Origin: Opitutales bacterium
Lineage (GTDB): Bacteria; Verrucomicrobiota; Verrucomicrobiia; Opitutales; Oceanipulchritudinaceae
Reading direction: 5' to 3'
DNA: 64,000 bases
Assembly (NCBI GenBank): GCA_016932335.1
Contig: JAFGCZ010000010.1
Location: 1-64,000, forward strand
Position numbers and translations under genes: made by a program. Positions 8,647-16,732 of this stretch are shown here, piece by piece. Below the pieces are notes generated by a model. The model had not been told where the DNA came from. It worked only from the letters and a program-made list of their open reading frames with translations, and made no database searches. Each line of letters begins with the position of its first letter. Position 1 is the first letter of the stretch.

Positions 8647-10473
8647 ATGAGCACGACACTTCCTACCAATCATAAGGAACTTATCAAGTGGGTAGAAGAA
8701 TGGACTTCTATCCTGAAACCGGACGCTGTTTACTGGTGTGACGGTTCCGAAGATGAAGACAAGAAAATGCGTCAGGCTATGGTGGACAGCGGTGTAGCTG
8801 TCTGGCTGAACCCTGAAAAGCGCCCCAACAGCCTGCTGGTTCGTTCCGACCCGCGCGACGTAGCCCGCGTAGAAAGCCGTACCCTCATCTGCTCCGAGAA
8901 GCAAGAAGATGCCGGCCCTACCAACCAATGGGGCGATCCCAAGGAAACTCGTGCCAAGCTGATGAAGCTTTATGAAGGTTGCATGAAGGGCCGTACCCTC
9001 TATGTTATTCCTTTCAGCATGGGCCCTGTTGGCAGCCCCATTGCACACATCGGTGTTGAATTGACCGACAGTGCTTATGTTGTGGCCAATATGCGCATCA
9101 TGACCCGCATTGGAACCAAGGTTCTTGAGGTTCTCGGTGACGACGGTGCATTTGTTAAGTGTGTTCACTCTGTTGGTGTGCCTTTGGCTGAAGGTGAAAC
9201 TGGTCCAGCATGGCCCTGTGATCCTGAAAACACCTACATCACTCACTACCCTGAAGCCCGCGAAATTCTTTCCTTCGGTTCCGGTTATGGCGGCAATGCT
9301 CTTCTCGGTAAGAAGTGCTTTGCTCTGCGTATTGCTTCTTCCATGGCTCGTGAAGAAGGCTGGATGGCTGAGCACATGCTCATCCTCGGCGTTCAAAACA
9401 AAAAGACCGGTAAGAAGAACTACGTTACAGCTGCATTCCCCAGCGCCTGCGGTAAGACCAACTTTGCTATGTTGATCCCGCCCGCTGAAATGGCTGACGA
9501 CTACCAGATCTTTACTGTTGGAGACGACATCGCCTGGATTAAGCCCCAGCCCGATGGTTCCGTACGTGCCATCAACCCCGAAGCCGGTTGGTTTGGTGTT
9601 GCTCCCGGTACCTCCAATGACACAAACCCGATGGCTATGGAGTCCTGTTCCAAGGACACTATCTTCACCAACGTTGCTTTGACAGATGACGGCGATGTAT
9701 GGTGGGAAGGTATGACCAAGGAAGAGCCCGCCCACCTGATCGACTGGAAGGGCAACGAATGGACACCTGCTACCGTTGATGCCAACGGCAAGAAGGTTCT
9801 CTCCAGCCACCCCAACGCCCGCTTCACTGCCCCCGCATGCAACTGCCCGACTATTGACCCCGAATGGGAAAACCCTGCAGGTGTTAAGATCGACGCTTTT
9901 GTATTCGGTGGCCGTCGCATGCGCGACATTCCTCTCGTATTCCAGGCCTACAACTGGCAGCACGGTGTATTCCTCGGTGCTACCATGGGTTCTGAGCAGA
10001 CCGCTGCCGCTGAAGGTAAAGTTGGTCAGCTTCGTAACGACCCGATGGCCATGCGTCCGTTCATTGGCTACCACGTAGGTGACTACCTAAAGCATTGGCT
10101 CGACATGGGCAAGAAGATGGGGGAAAACCGCCCTGCAGTGTTCCATGTTAACTGGTTCCGCAAGACTGAAGAAGGCAAGTGGCTGTGGCCCGGATTCGGC
10201 CAAAACATGCGCGTTCTGGAATGGATACTGAACCGTTGCAACGGCACCGGACATGCAGTAGAAACCGCTCTCGGATTCAGCCCTGTCAAGGAAGACATGA
10301 ACTGGAACGGTCTCGAGTTCACTGACGAAGATTGGGATGCTCTCATGAAAGTCGGCGGTGAAACTCTGTTGGAAACCGTCAAGGGCAACCAGGCTCTCCT
10401 CGACTCCATCGGCGACAAGCTCCCGAAGGACATCCAGGCCGAGCAGGATCTGCTCATCGCTCGTCTCAGCTAA
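8647..10473 (+). CDS. pckG: Phosphoenolpyruvate carboxykinase (GTP)
   Basis: 608 residues, the usual length of the GTP-dependent enzyme that turns oxaloacetate into PEP for gluconeogenesis. The kinase-1a loop FPSACGKTN holds the active-site Cys268, and the metal/nucleotide motif VGDDIAWIKP follows about 35 residues later. FGGRR and WFRK segments near 420 and 505 also fit. The gene uses markedly more C-ending codons (for example AAC, ATC, GGC) than its neighbours, as highly expressed genes often do. A strong terminator follows. A long open frame on the opposite strand is only its shadow. Confidence 0.98.
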   Translation: MSTTLPTNHKELIKWVEEWTSILKPDAVYWCDGSEDEDKKMRQAMVDSGVAVWLNPEKRPNSLLVRSDPRDVARVESRTLICSEKQEDAGPTNQWGDPKETRAKLMKLYEGCMKGRTLYVIPFSMGPVGSPIAHIGVELTDSAYVVANMRIMTRIGTKVLEVLGDDGAFVKCVHSVGVPLAEGETGPAWPCDPENTYITHYPEAREILSFGSGYGGNALLGKKCFALRIASSMAREEGWMAEHMLILGVQNKKTGKKNYVTAAFPSACGKTNFAMLIPPAEMADDYQIFTVGDDIAWIKPQPDGSVRAINPEAGWFGVAPGTSNDTNPMAMESCSKDTIFTNVALTDDGDVWWEGMTKEEPAHLIDWKGNEWTPATVDANGKKVLSSHPNARFTAPACNCPTIDPEWENPAGVKIDAFVFGGRRMRDIPLVFQAYNWQHGVFLGATMGSEQTAAAEGKVGQLRNDPMAMRPFIGYHVGDYLKHWLDMGKKMGENRPAVFHVNWFRKTEEGKWLWPGFGQNMRVLEWILNRCNGTGHAVETALGFSPVKEDMNWNGLEFTDEDWDALMKVGGETLLETVKGNQALLDSIGDKLPKDIQAEQDLLIARLS

Positions 10474-10500
10474 TTATCGCTGTTACAGCTTCTCTTTTAA

Positions 10501-10531
10501 GGCGTCTGTGCTTGGCACAGGCGCCTTTTTT
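10501..10531 (+). terminator. Rho-independent terminator of pckG
   Basis: Ten-pair stem GGCGTCTGTG/CACAGGCGCC with loop CTTGG and six T, 28 bases after the stop codon. Confidence 0.9.
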
Positions 10532-10582
10532 ATGTCCGCGGCTCGCTCGATATCTCCCTTTTATTGGATACAAAAAAGCAGC

Positions 10583-10894
10583 TCATTGAGCTGCTCGCAA
10601 AAATTGGGTTCGAAGCGTCAGGAGAATGCGCCGTATCTCTTTGTAGCGGCCTTCGGGGAGTATGTGCAGGCAGTGGGTGTAAAGGCGCAGAAACGCGGTA
10701 GGAACAATGGGACTCTGGGTGAAATCCAGAGCGCTGATGAGACCCTCGAGGATTCTCCGCAGTCTGATTTCGTCTTCTTTCTCTGCGGCCTGCATGCCTT
10801 TGTTGTAGGCTAGCAGAATGCGTTCCAGTGGACTGAGGGTCAACGTGCTGTTCTTCCTGTAGGTTTTCAGGATGCTCTGGCGGGTGGGGCTCAT
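10583..10894 (-). CDS. FliS-like flagellin chaperone candidate
   Basis: 103 residues, helical, starting directly at the stop codon of the flagellin-like gene. The pattern SPLERILLAYNKGMQAAEKEDEI resembles the FliS segment in which a hydrophobic L-L-x-x-Y-(D/N)-x-x leads the first long helix, followed by a leucine-rich helix. FliS binds the C-terminal helix of flagellin in the cytosol and blocks early polymerisation. The assignment relies mainly on its position and helical pattern. It could be an unrelated small helical protein. Confidence 0.5.
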   Translation of the reverse strand: MSPTRQSILKTYRKNSTLTLSPLERILLAYNKGMQAAEKEDEIRLRRILEGLISALDFTQSPIVPTAFLRLYTHCLHILPEGRYKEIRRILLTLRTQFLRAAQ

Positions 10895-12504
10895 TATTGG
10901 ATCATAAGGGCGTTGAGGAGTCCGGCGCTGTTACTGCCGGTGCTGCTTAAAACTGCGGCTGCCGAACCATTGATGGCTTCGCTGGTGAAGCTTAGGTATT
11001 GGTTTACCTGTGTATTGCTTAAAACCCCCAGTAGCGAGTTGCTTGTGCCGATAGATGAGCTCAGAAGGGAGTTGGCGGTGGTGGCGCCGGTTCCATACAT
11101 AACCGAACTGAGATCGCCGCCATTGGCAATGGTGGACTGTATCTGGTAGATGTTGGTCAGCGATTCCTGGGCTTCTTTGAATTCAGTGATCTGTTCGTCC
11201 ACCACGAGGATGGCCGATTCAATTTGCTCGATGTAGGCTTCGTAATCGAACGTGTCGTAGGCCGAGGTGGACTGCGTATAGACGAAGGAGGTCTTCAGGG
11301 TGCCCGTGTCACTGTCGAAATCATTACTGTCGATAGAGATGCTGACCCCGTTGCCGAAATCGATGGTATGAATGTCGGCAGAACCCAGCTCAGAAAGATC
11401 TATGGTTTTGGCGCTGACGATGACGCCCTTGCCGTTCATGAGCATTACCGATGATTTGTCTCCGTTGTAATCGCCCTTATAGTCGATTTGCAGGGAGTAG
11501 GTCCCGCTGGCCAGTTCATCCTCGGGATCGACGGAAGAGGTCGTGATTTCCGTAAGAGAGAGGTTGCCGGTTTCGCCTTCTGTAGAGGGAAGAGAACCAA
11601 AGAGCAGTTTCACGCTGGAGTCACTGTCACTTCCGTCGTTGCCGCCGCTGGAAAGATTATGGGTGTAGACGCGTTGGTAGGTCAGGTCCGAGTAATAGGA
11701 GGTAGCCCCGTTTGTAATATAGTTGTACTTATCGAAATATTTGCTGCTTTGCTCTTTATCGATCGTAAACTTAATTCCCGCGTTCATTTCCACTGTAGTC
11801 GTGCCCGAACCCGACAGGTTCACTCCATCTACTCGGTCAATCTCAATTCCGTTATCGTCACGAAGGATAACAGAGGATTCCGACCCGTAGTAGGAGATCT
11901 CTACTTTGTAGTCACCATTCTTCAGTTCGGTGTAGCCCGCAGCGGGTTCGATGTATTCGGCTGAGGCAAACTCCAGCCCCTCAAGGTCGGAGCTGTTGTT
12001 GAGGTAGGCTGTGCCCTTGCTTTCCCAGAGATCGATGATGGCGCCGTCCTTCTGGGTGGCCAGATTGAGACCGTCTTCCCATACGCTCATGTCCTCCACG
12101 CTGAGCTTGTAGCTGCTGCCGCCGGTCGTTCCGTTGGAGAGGTAAAGCGTGTTACCGTTAATGGTGTTCTTCCCGTCGAAGGTGGTGTCTGTGATCAGTT
12201 CGTTGATCCCGGCGCTGAGACTGCGCATGAGGGCGTAGATTTCCTGTTTGCGCTCATCGGTTACATCGCTTGAAGCGGCCTCCTCGCTCAATTTCAGCAT
12301 GGAATAAAGATTGGAGTTCACACTGTTCAAGCGTTCCAGTGACCCCGAGAGCAGGCTTACCGAGTCCTCGATGGAGCTCGTGCTGACCTTGGTCGGGTTT
12401 TCGTTCTCGGTCGTGGGCGCGCTCAACCCGGCCAGATTTTCTCTGGTGATGGCGAATGCCGTCAGGGCATTGTATTCTGCAATCTGTGACGTTGTGAGCT
12501 CCAT
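10894..12504 (-). CDS. Divergent flagellin-like protein
   Basis: 536 residues. The first 120 residues carry a flagellin D1-like helix and turn: about 45-110 contain LSGSLERLNSVNSNLYSMLK and E-E-A-A-S-S-D-V-T-D-E-R-K-Q-E-I, then ELITDTTFDGKNTINGN, which matches the flagellin pattern of an even number of helices closed by I-x-x-T-x-F-x-G-x-x-L-L-x-G. The middle is Ser/Thr/Gly/Asp-rich with repeated S-G-(T/D)-Y-x-L/V-x-I-x-Y segments near 200-215 and 345-360. The C-terminus is again helical. The canonical N-terminal flagellin signature (N-x-x-S-L-x-A-x-x-N-L) is weak or lost. No other flagellar genes are in the window. Confidence 0.65.
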   Translation of the reverse strand: MELTTSQIAEYNALTAFAITRENLAGLSAPTTENENPTKVSTSSIEDSVSLLSGSLERLNSVNSNLYSMLKLSEEAASSDVTDERKQEIYALMRSLSAGINELITDTTFDGKNTINGNTLYLSNGTTGGSSYKLSVEDMSVWEDGLNLATQKDGAIIDLWESKGTAYLNNSSDLEGLEFASAEYIEPAAGYTELKNGDYKVEISYYGSESSVILRDDNGIEIDRVDGVNLSGSGTTTVEMNAGIKFTIDKEQSSKYFDKYNYITNGATSYYSDLTYQRVYTHNLSSGGNDGSDSDSSVKLLFGSLPSTEGETGNLSLTEITTSSVDPEDELASGTYSLQIDYKGDYNGDKSSVMLMNGKGVIVSAKTIDLSELGSADIHTIDFGNGVSISIDSNDFDSDTGTLKTSFVYTQSTSAYDTFDYEAYIEQIESAILVVDEQITEFKEAQESLTNIYQIQSTIANGGDLSSVMYGTGATTANSLLSSSIGTSNSLLGVLSNTQVNQYLSFTSEAINGSAAAVLSSTGSNSAGLLNALMIQ

Positions 12505-12607
12505 AAAAAGACACGCACGTATCGGCAGCTTTTTTCCAATCTTTAGGTTTTTTTTGTTTTTATTTCCCTGTGCTTGCTCCGCCCCCGCGAATCCCTACGC
12601 TGGCGGC

Positions 12608-13078
12608 ATGAGTACCGCTCCGCAAATGTTGAATATTTCCTGGGATGAATTCCACCGGGAGACGCTGATTTTGGCTGCCCGCCTGCAAAGCCTGCGCTCC
12701 TGGGAAGGCATCATTGCCGTAACCCGCGGGGGCATGGTGCCCGCCGCCATCCTGGCCCGCGAATTGGGCATCCGTCGGGTGGATACCATTTGCATCAGCA
12801 GTTACAACGAATGCGATCAGGGAGAGTTGACGCTCCTTAAGAACACCAGTTGCAGTGGGCAGGGCTGGCTGGTGGTGGACGATCTGGTGGACTCCGGAGC
12901 CACCGCTAAATTCGTCAAAAACCTGCTGCCCGATATCTTCCTGGCCACCGTCTATGCCAAGCCCGCCGGGCAGCCCCTGGCCGATGCCTATGTGCGTGAT
13001 GTTGCTCAGGAAACCTGGATCAATTTCCCCTGGGATCTGCACCTGGTGCACACCGAACCCCTCCACCGCAAACCCTAA
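12608..13078 (+). CDS. gpt: Xanthine-guanine phosphoribosyltransferase
   Basis: 156 residues, closely following the enterobacterial Gpt layout: GIIAVTRGGMVPAAILAREL near 38-57, IRRVDTICISSY, then the PRPP-binding loop VVDDLVDSGATA around 88-99 and KPAGQPLADAY. It salvages guanine and xanthine to GMP and XMP with PRPP. The start ATG at 12608 gives the family's normal length. It lies 110 bases upstream of tRNA-Ser on the same strand. Confidence 0.93.
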   Translation: MSTAPQMLNISWDEFHRETLILAARLQSLRSWEGIIAVTRGGMVPAAILARELGIRRVDTICISSYNECDQGELTLLKNTSCSGQGWLVVDDLVDSGATAKFVKNLLPDIFLATVYAKPAGQPLADAYVRDVAQETWINFPWDLHLVHTEPLHRKP

Positions 13079-13188
13079 CTGCATTCATTATCAAGGAGCT
13101 GGAGAAGGGGGTAGGGCGAAAAGCTATTTTTTTGTTCTTTTCTCTTGAAAAAGACGTCTAAACCATCTTAACTCCCGAACTTCTTTAC

Positions 13189-13281
13189 GGAGAGATGGCT
13201 GAGTGGCCGAAAGCGCCCGCCTGCTAAGTGGGTATACTGTTAAACACGGTATCGAGGGTTCGAATCCCTCTCTCTCCGCCA
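13189..13281 (+). tRNA. tRNA-Ser(GCU)
   Basis: Class II tRNA with a long variable arm. The acceptor stem GGAGAGA pairs with TCTCTCC, the anticodon stem CCCGC/GTGGG closes the loop CTGCTAA with anticodon GCT at 13223-13225, the T arm GAGGGTTCGAATCCCTC is intact, and CCA is encoded (13279-13281). It decodes AGC/AGU. It is the last host gene before the prophage left end. Confidence 0.96.
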
Positions 13282-13502
13282 CTTTTTTAGAAAACCAACC
13301 TTTCAAACACACATTACAATAATCCTGAGAAACAGGAACAATCGTTAAAGGCTTTGGTGTTGAGGTAGTTGCCGTTGAATTATACCGTTTCGTTGTGAAA
13401 AGATAGAAAAGGGTCTGTCTTTGGTTTAGAAAAGGGTTTGTCCGGCGGCTTTTATGATGAGTTGCAATGGCTTTGCAGAGGGCTTGCAATAGTCTTGCAA
13501 GA
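13282..13502. other. Prophage left end region
   Basis: 220 bases with no gene between tRNA-Ser and the last tail gene. It holds the left-end candidate transposase sites (see the repeat entry) and, next to the tail gene, TTGCAATGGCTTTGCA and CTTGCAATAGTCTTGCAAG, a cluster of TTGCAA half-sites with dyad symmetry. The exact host-phage junction is not resolved. A 5-bp target duplication shared with the right side could not be identified. Confidence 0.6.
13345..13442 (+). repeat. Left-end transposase-binding-site-like repeats
   Basis: Two near-identical 16-mers, TAGAAAAGGGTCTGTC (13404-13419) and TAGAAAAGGGTTTGTC (13427-13442), with their GGG cores 23 bases apart. A weaker copy, TTAAAGGCTTTG, lies 61 bases further out (13345-13356). 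The same pair, inverted and with the same 23-bp spacing, sits at the right end (45704-45736), with an outer weak copy 60 bases out. This is the layout expected for Mu-type end sites bound by the transposase. Confidence 0.65.
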
Positions 13503-13895
13503 TTAAATCCGAAACAGCCCAGATGGGCTGATGTTAAAGATGACATTTGAACCTGAAGGAGTAAAAGGCAGCCCTGTTGCTGTATTCATGTAGCAAATCA
13601 GGTGGCTTGTGTTTTCGGTCCCCGAATCGAGGAATAAAACGAGAGCTTCAAATGTCTCTCCGGTGACTGCGTTGAAGGTAGGATTGTCCGCATCAAAAAC
13701 GCCAGCCGAAAAGCTTTTCCCAGTGAGGGCAGAAGATGTGGCAATCCGAGCGGCTGCAGGTACATCAGAGAGCGTGGAATGAGTCGCTGAATAGGTGTAT
13801 TCTGCTGTGTCAACAGCGAGTAGCTTGATGGTGCTGTTTAGATTGATGGAACCTTGAAGGAACTTCTCAAGGGCTGTCGGGTAGATCGTATTCAT
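13503..13895 (-). CDS. Phage tail-associated protein of unknown function
   Basis: 130 residues, last gene of the leftward late operon, 2 bases after the tail-tip gene. The segments ALEKFLQGSINLNSTIKLLAVD and EALVLFLDSGTENTSHLICYM resemble a small phage structural protein that I have seen described in many siphoviruses next to tail or head-fibre genes. Mostly beta in appearance, no signal or membrane segment. A decoration or tail-fibre role is inference only. Confidence 0.6.
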   Translation of the reverse strand: MNTIYPTALEKFLQGSINLNSTIKLLAVDTAEYTYSATHSTLSDVPAAARIATSSALTGKSFSAGVFDADNPTFNAVTGETFEALVLFLDSGTENTSHLICYMNTATGLPFTPSGSNVIFNISPSGLFRI

Positions 13896-13897
13896 TG

Positions 13898-16078
13898 TTA
13901 TTCTTCAGTGATGGATCCTGAAAACACACTTGAGCTGGTTCCCAAGATGCTGGGTTGAGAAATAAAGCCTCGGGATATCGTAAGCCCGGTACCTACCCGG
14001 CTGTGGCGGCCGGCAACATAGGAGTAAAACAAGAGCTCAAATGTTCCTGCCCCGGAGCTTCCGATTATGGCGCTGATTTCTGCGGCCGTAATCGTTACGT
14101 TTTGGGATCCGGTTGATCGAGTTGATAGGACGTGCCTCGAGCCGTCTAAAACAATTACAGGAACAATTGAAATGTCGCTCTGTTCATAGAAGTCTGCTCC
14201 TGGGTATCCTTCGTCTCGCCAAAGCGGGCAAGCAACCTGGAAGGACATATCCGCATTTATGAAGGTATTGCCAGACGAAGCCGCGACACTTTCCGGAGGG
14301 AGTGGTCGTTTATATTCCCCGATCACGGAAACGCCCAAATCATCACAATCATCAGCTAATTGAATGTTGAGTGCCACACGTTGTGGCAGGTGGAAAATAT
14401 AAGCATTCCCTCCTGATGGATTTGCAGCTGTATTGATGATGGATGATGGCTCCTGAATCGGCGATTTCACAATGGGAAGAGCGCTGCGAGCAATGATGAA
14501 AACAGGAGTCCCTGTGGCATGTGTTTTTGGCGCTGTCCCCAACCTGCCACGAAGGATAGAAACCGTCAGCTGATCTTGGCCGGCTGTGATGGTTGAAATT
14601 GAAACGATTTCATGATTCGGGGCCGCTCCAATAAATCCGAGAATGGTATCAGCCTCTGCTTGAGCTGTTGAGGCTGATGTCACCAAATCTGAATCCAGTG
14701 TAACGTCGGTCAATAAAACAGATCCGGCGGAAAGGCCTAGATCAGTGTTGAGAAGGCCATAAACAGCGAAGGCCGTAAAAGAATCCACGGTGTTGTAGTT
14801 GGCACCTCCGTCTATGCTCAGAACAGCGCCATAGCCATTGACTACACCGGAATCACGGGCACAGAGAATACCAACGGCTGGAACGTCCGCAAGTGGCCGT
14901 GGTAATTCGCAAATCATGACGGCTTTGGGATCTACCGGAGCCAAAGAAGAAAATGTCGGTGCCTCATACCCAATCGAGGCAGAATCATGAATTGAACCAG
15001 TGTAATCGTTTTCCCACTCAATATCTACTCCATGGCCATCGTAAGGAATGGACCTACTTGTGACGCGTGCCCGGATCCACATTGAGGATATTTTATCCCA
15101 AACTTTGATGGGCATCATATAGGCGAGTTGATCATAAGTGAAAGAATCTCTCCTGATCACCGCGCTGCCGGTGCATCGGGGAAGAGCCTGTTGATGTCCT
15201 TTTGCTATGGCATAATTACTGGCCACAGATGAAGTAACAATGGCGTCAGCTTGGATTGTTACCGCTTTTCCGCTGATCTCCGGTGCGGTCGGATCTCGAT
15301 AAATGGACACATTGTCATATTCTCCTTCGGTATCGTCGCCAGAGTCTCCATCATAGTTTTCTGTCCACCGGACAATGGTTTGAGTGATTCGCTCGGTGGG
15401 TGTTTCCGGCGTGACTGTTGGCATATCCAAACAATTTGACTCAGAGATCTCTGGAATGGACGCATCATCCCAGTCTTCAGGAGGATCATAAAGCCGGCCG
15501 ATGGTTAATCTCTGCCCCGAGAATCGAGCATAACACCAAACCAAAGGCAACAGATCATCACAAAGATCTTCCAGCGTTGTTTCTTCCTCAATGAGTGGAG
15601 CCAATTTAATGGTGCTGTTTCTTACGGCATCCGTGCAGGAAAAGTAAGAGACATCCGCACCAAGACCGATCCGTTTATCTGTGAACAGTTCTTCGATCAC
15701 ACTGGCGGGAGAAACAAGCCCCTGATCTTCGTCGGCAAATGTGCACTCAACTTCGATGCTGGGCACGGCCGTTTTCTCGGATCCAAGCTTGAGTTTAAGG
15801 ATGCGGATGTAAGCCAAACCACGGTAAGCAGATCCATTGCTGAAATTGTGATCGGTGTCTGGTTGCTGAGTCCAGGAGCCTTTATAAATACGAAACGTCC
15901 CTACATCTGTATCAAAGTCTCTAGATTCTCCAGTGATGGCGATGCCGCTTTGATCTTTCCAGACGGTAACTGAGTCAACTTTGATCACGTGCACAAGTCT
16001 AATGGGGCCATGCCCGATCAGATAAAGCATAGTGCCATAGTAAATGAGGTTCTCGCTACTGCTGCTTCCTTTACTCAT
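13898..16078 (-). CDS. Phage tail tip protein (GTA gp15 / lambda J-like)
   Basis: 726 residues. It follows the NlpC/P60 gene as in gene transfer agents and in B3/D3112-type transposable phages. The N-terminal part has IRLVHVIKVDSVTVW and YRGLAYIRILKLKLGS, typical of the phage-tail_3 (tip attachment) domain. A Cys-rich short stretch (FSCTD, near 155) and several Ig-like beta segments follow (about 400-700). It probably forms the baseplate hub or central tip and contacts the host. Its stop is 3 bases from the next gene start; its start overlaps the upstream stop codon. Confidence 0.75.
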   Translation of the reverse strand: MSKGSSSSENLIYYGTMLYLIGHGPIRLVHVIKVDSVTVWKDQSGIAITGESRDFDTDVGTFRIYKGSWTQQPDTDHNFSNGSAYRGLAYIRILKLKLGSEKTAVPSIEVECTFADEDQGLVSPASVIEELFTDKRIGLGADVSYFSCTDAVRNSTIKLAPLIEEETTLEDLCDDLLPLVWCYARFSGQRLTIGRLYDPPEDWDDASIPEISESNCLDMPTVTPETPTERITQTIVRWTENYDGDSGDDTEGEYDNVSIYRDPTAPEISGKAVTIQADAIVTSSVASNYAIAKGHQQALPRCTGSAVIRRDSFTYDQLAYMMPIKVWDKISSMWIRARVTSRSIPYDGHGVDIEWENDYTGSIHDSASIGYEAPTFSSLAPVDPKAVMICELPRPLADVPAVGILCARDSGVVNGYGAVLSIDGGANYNTVDSFTAFAVYGLLNTDLGLSAGSVLLTDVTLDSDLVTSASTAQAEADTILGFIGAAPNHEIVSISTITAGQDQLTVSILRGRLGTAPKTHATGTPVFIIARSALPIVKSPIQEPSSIINTAANPSGGNAYIFHLPQRVALNIQLADDCDDLGVSVIGEYKRPLPPESVAASSGNTFINADMSFQVACPLWRDEGYPGADFYEQSDISIVPVIVLDGSRHVLSTRSTGSQNVTITAAEISAIIGSSGAGTFELLFYSYVAGRHSRVGTGLTISRGFISQPSILGTSSSVFSGSITEE

Positions 16079-16284
16079 TTCTTACCGCCTCCAGGTGCTG
16101 GTTTAGAGGTAATGTCATAAGCATCGCTCATTGTCTTGCAGGATATGAATCTGCGGCCACGGGCATAAGGGATTACTTCCCCTAGGAGATTCTGAGAAGC
16201 GTAAGAATCAACAACGCCGGCATACCTCACTTGAGTTGGTGAGCTTGTACGTGTAGTTATGATGTTTGATGGTGAATCAGGCAT
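16075..16284 (-). CDS. Small phage protein in the tail-tip cluster
   Basis: About 69 residues from the ATG at 16284 (an in-frame TTG lies 15 bases further upstream). It overlaps the NlpC/P60 stop by 8 bases and the tail-tip start by 4 bases, so it is translationally coupled to both. The C-terminus is rich in Pro/Gly/Lys (PAPGGGKK). No recognised domain. Confidence 0.55.
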   Translation of the reverse strand: MPDSPSNIITTRTSSPTQVRYAGVVDSYASQNLLGEVIPYARGRRFISCKTMSDAYDITSKPAPGGGKK

Positions 16285-16732
16285 AACGGTAGTGGCCAAT
16301 CAAGCGGCGGCGCCATTTAGCATCGATGGCAATGATAGCTGCGGGTCTTGATGGCCAAACGGAAAGTTGTTCTGTTGCAGAGACTGCTGCAGTTAAGTGT
16401 TGCATGGCTTTTGTGACTCGAAAAAGCAGGATATCGCCGGGGCGAATGTCTGGATTATCCAAATCATCCAATATGGTGAATGCCTCTGACTTTACGAAAT
16501 CCGCAAGGAACTCACTGATGATATTATCAAAGGATTGATCGACCGTTTTTCCAAATGTAGGGGCCCGCATTTCTGGCAGTTGTAGCCCTGAATCTGAGAG
16601 TACTGCATAGGTGATGTTTGCACAATCAACTCCGACATTCATTTCACAGTGTAGACGGCGGAAGGATGTGCCTACCCACTTTTCTGCGGCCGCTCGTAAT
16701 GTTGATTCAAACTCTGGATCTGTTGTTTTCAT
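16277..16732 (-). CDS. NlpC/P60 family peptidase, tail-associated
   Basis: 151 residues. The catalytic Cys37 lies in G-V-D-C-A-N-I and the His112 in MQHLTAAV, preceded by RPGDILLFR (about 97-105), the usual NlpC/P60 order. Such enzymes on tail tips cut peptidoglycan stem peptides during DNA entry. The order DUF2163/BR0599, NlpC/P60, large tip protein is the gene-transfer-agent tail-tip block. It overlaps both neighbours by a few bases. Confidence 0.82.
   Translation of the reverse strand: MKTTDPEFESTLRAAAEKWVGTSFRRLHCEMNVGVDCANITYAVLSDSGLQLPEMRAPTFGKTVDQSFDNIISEFLADFVKSEAFTILDDLDNPDIRPGDILLFRVTKAMQHLTAAVSATEQLSVWPSRPAAIIAIDAKWRRRLIGHYRYA

Noticed and set aside
8509..10074. 521-codon open frame on the minus strand
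   Set aside because: It lies wholly antisense to pckG, which matches its family over its full length. Its amino-acid content is that of a mirror frame of a GC3-rich gene.
13189..13281. tRNA-Ser as integration site of the prophage
   Set aside because: The phage has a Mu-like transposase and no integrase, and no second copy of the tRNA 3' end was found at the right side. Being next to the tRNA is probably chance.
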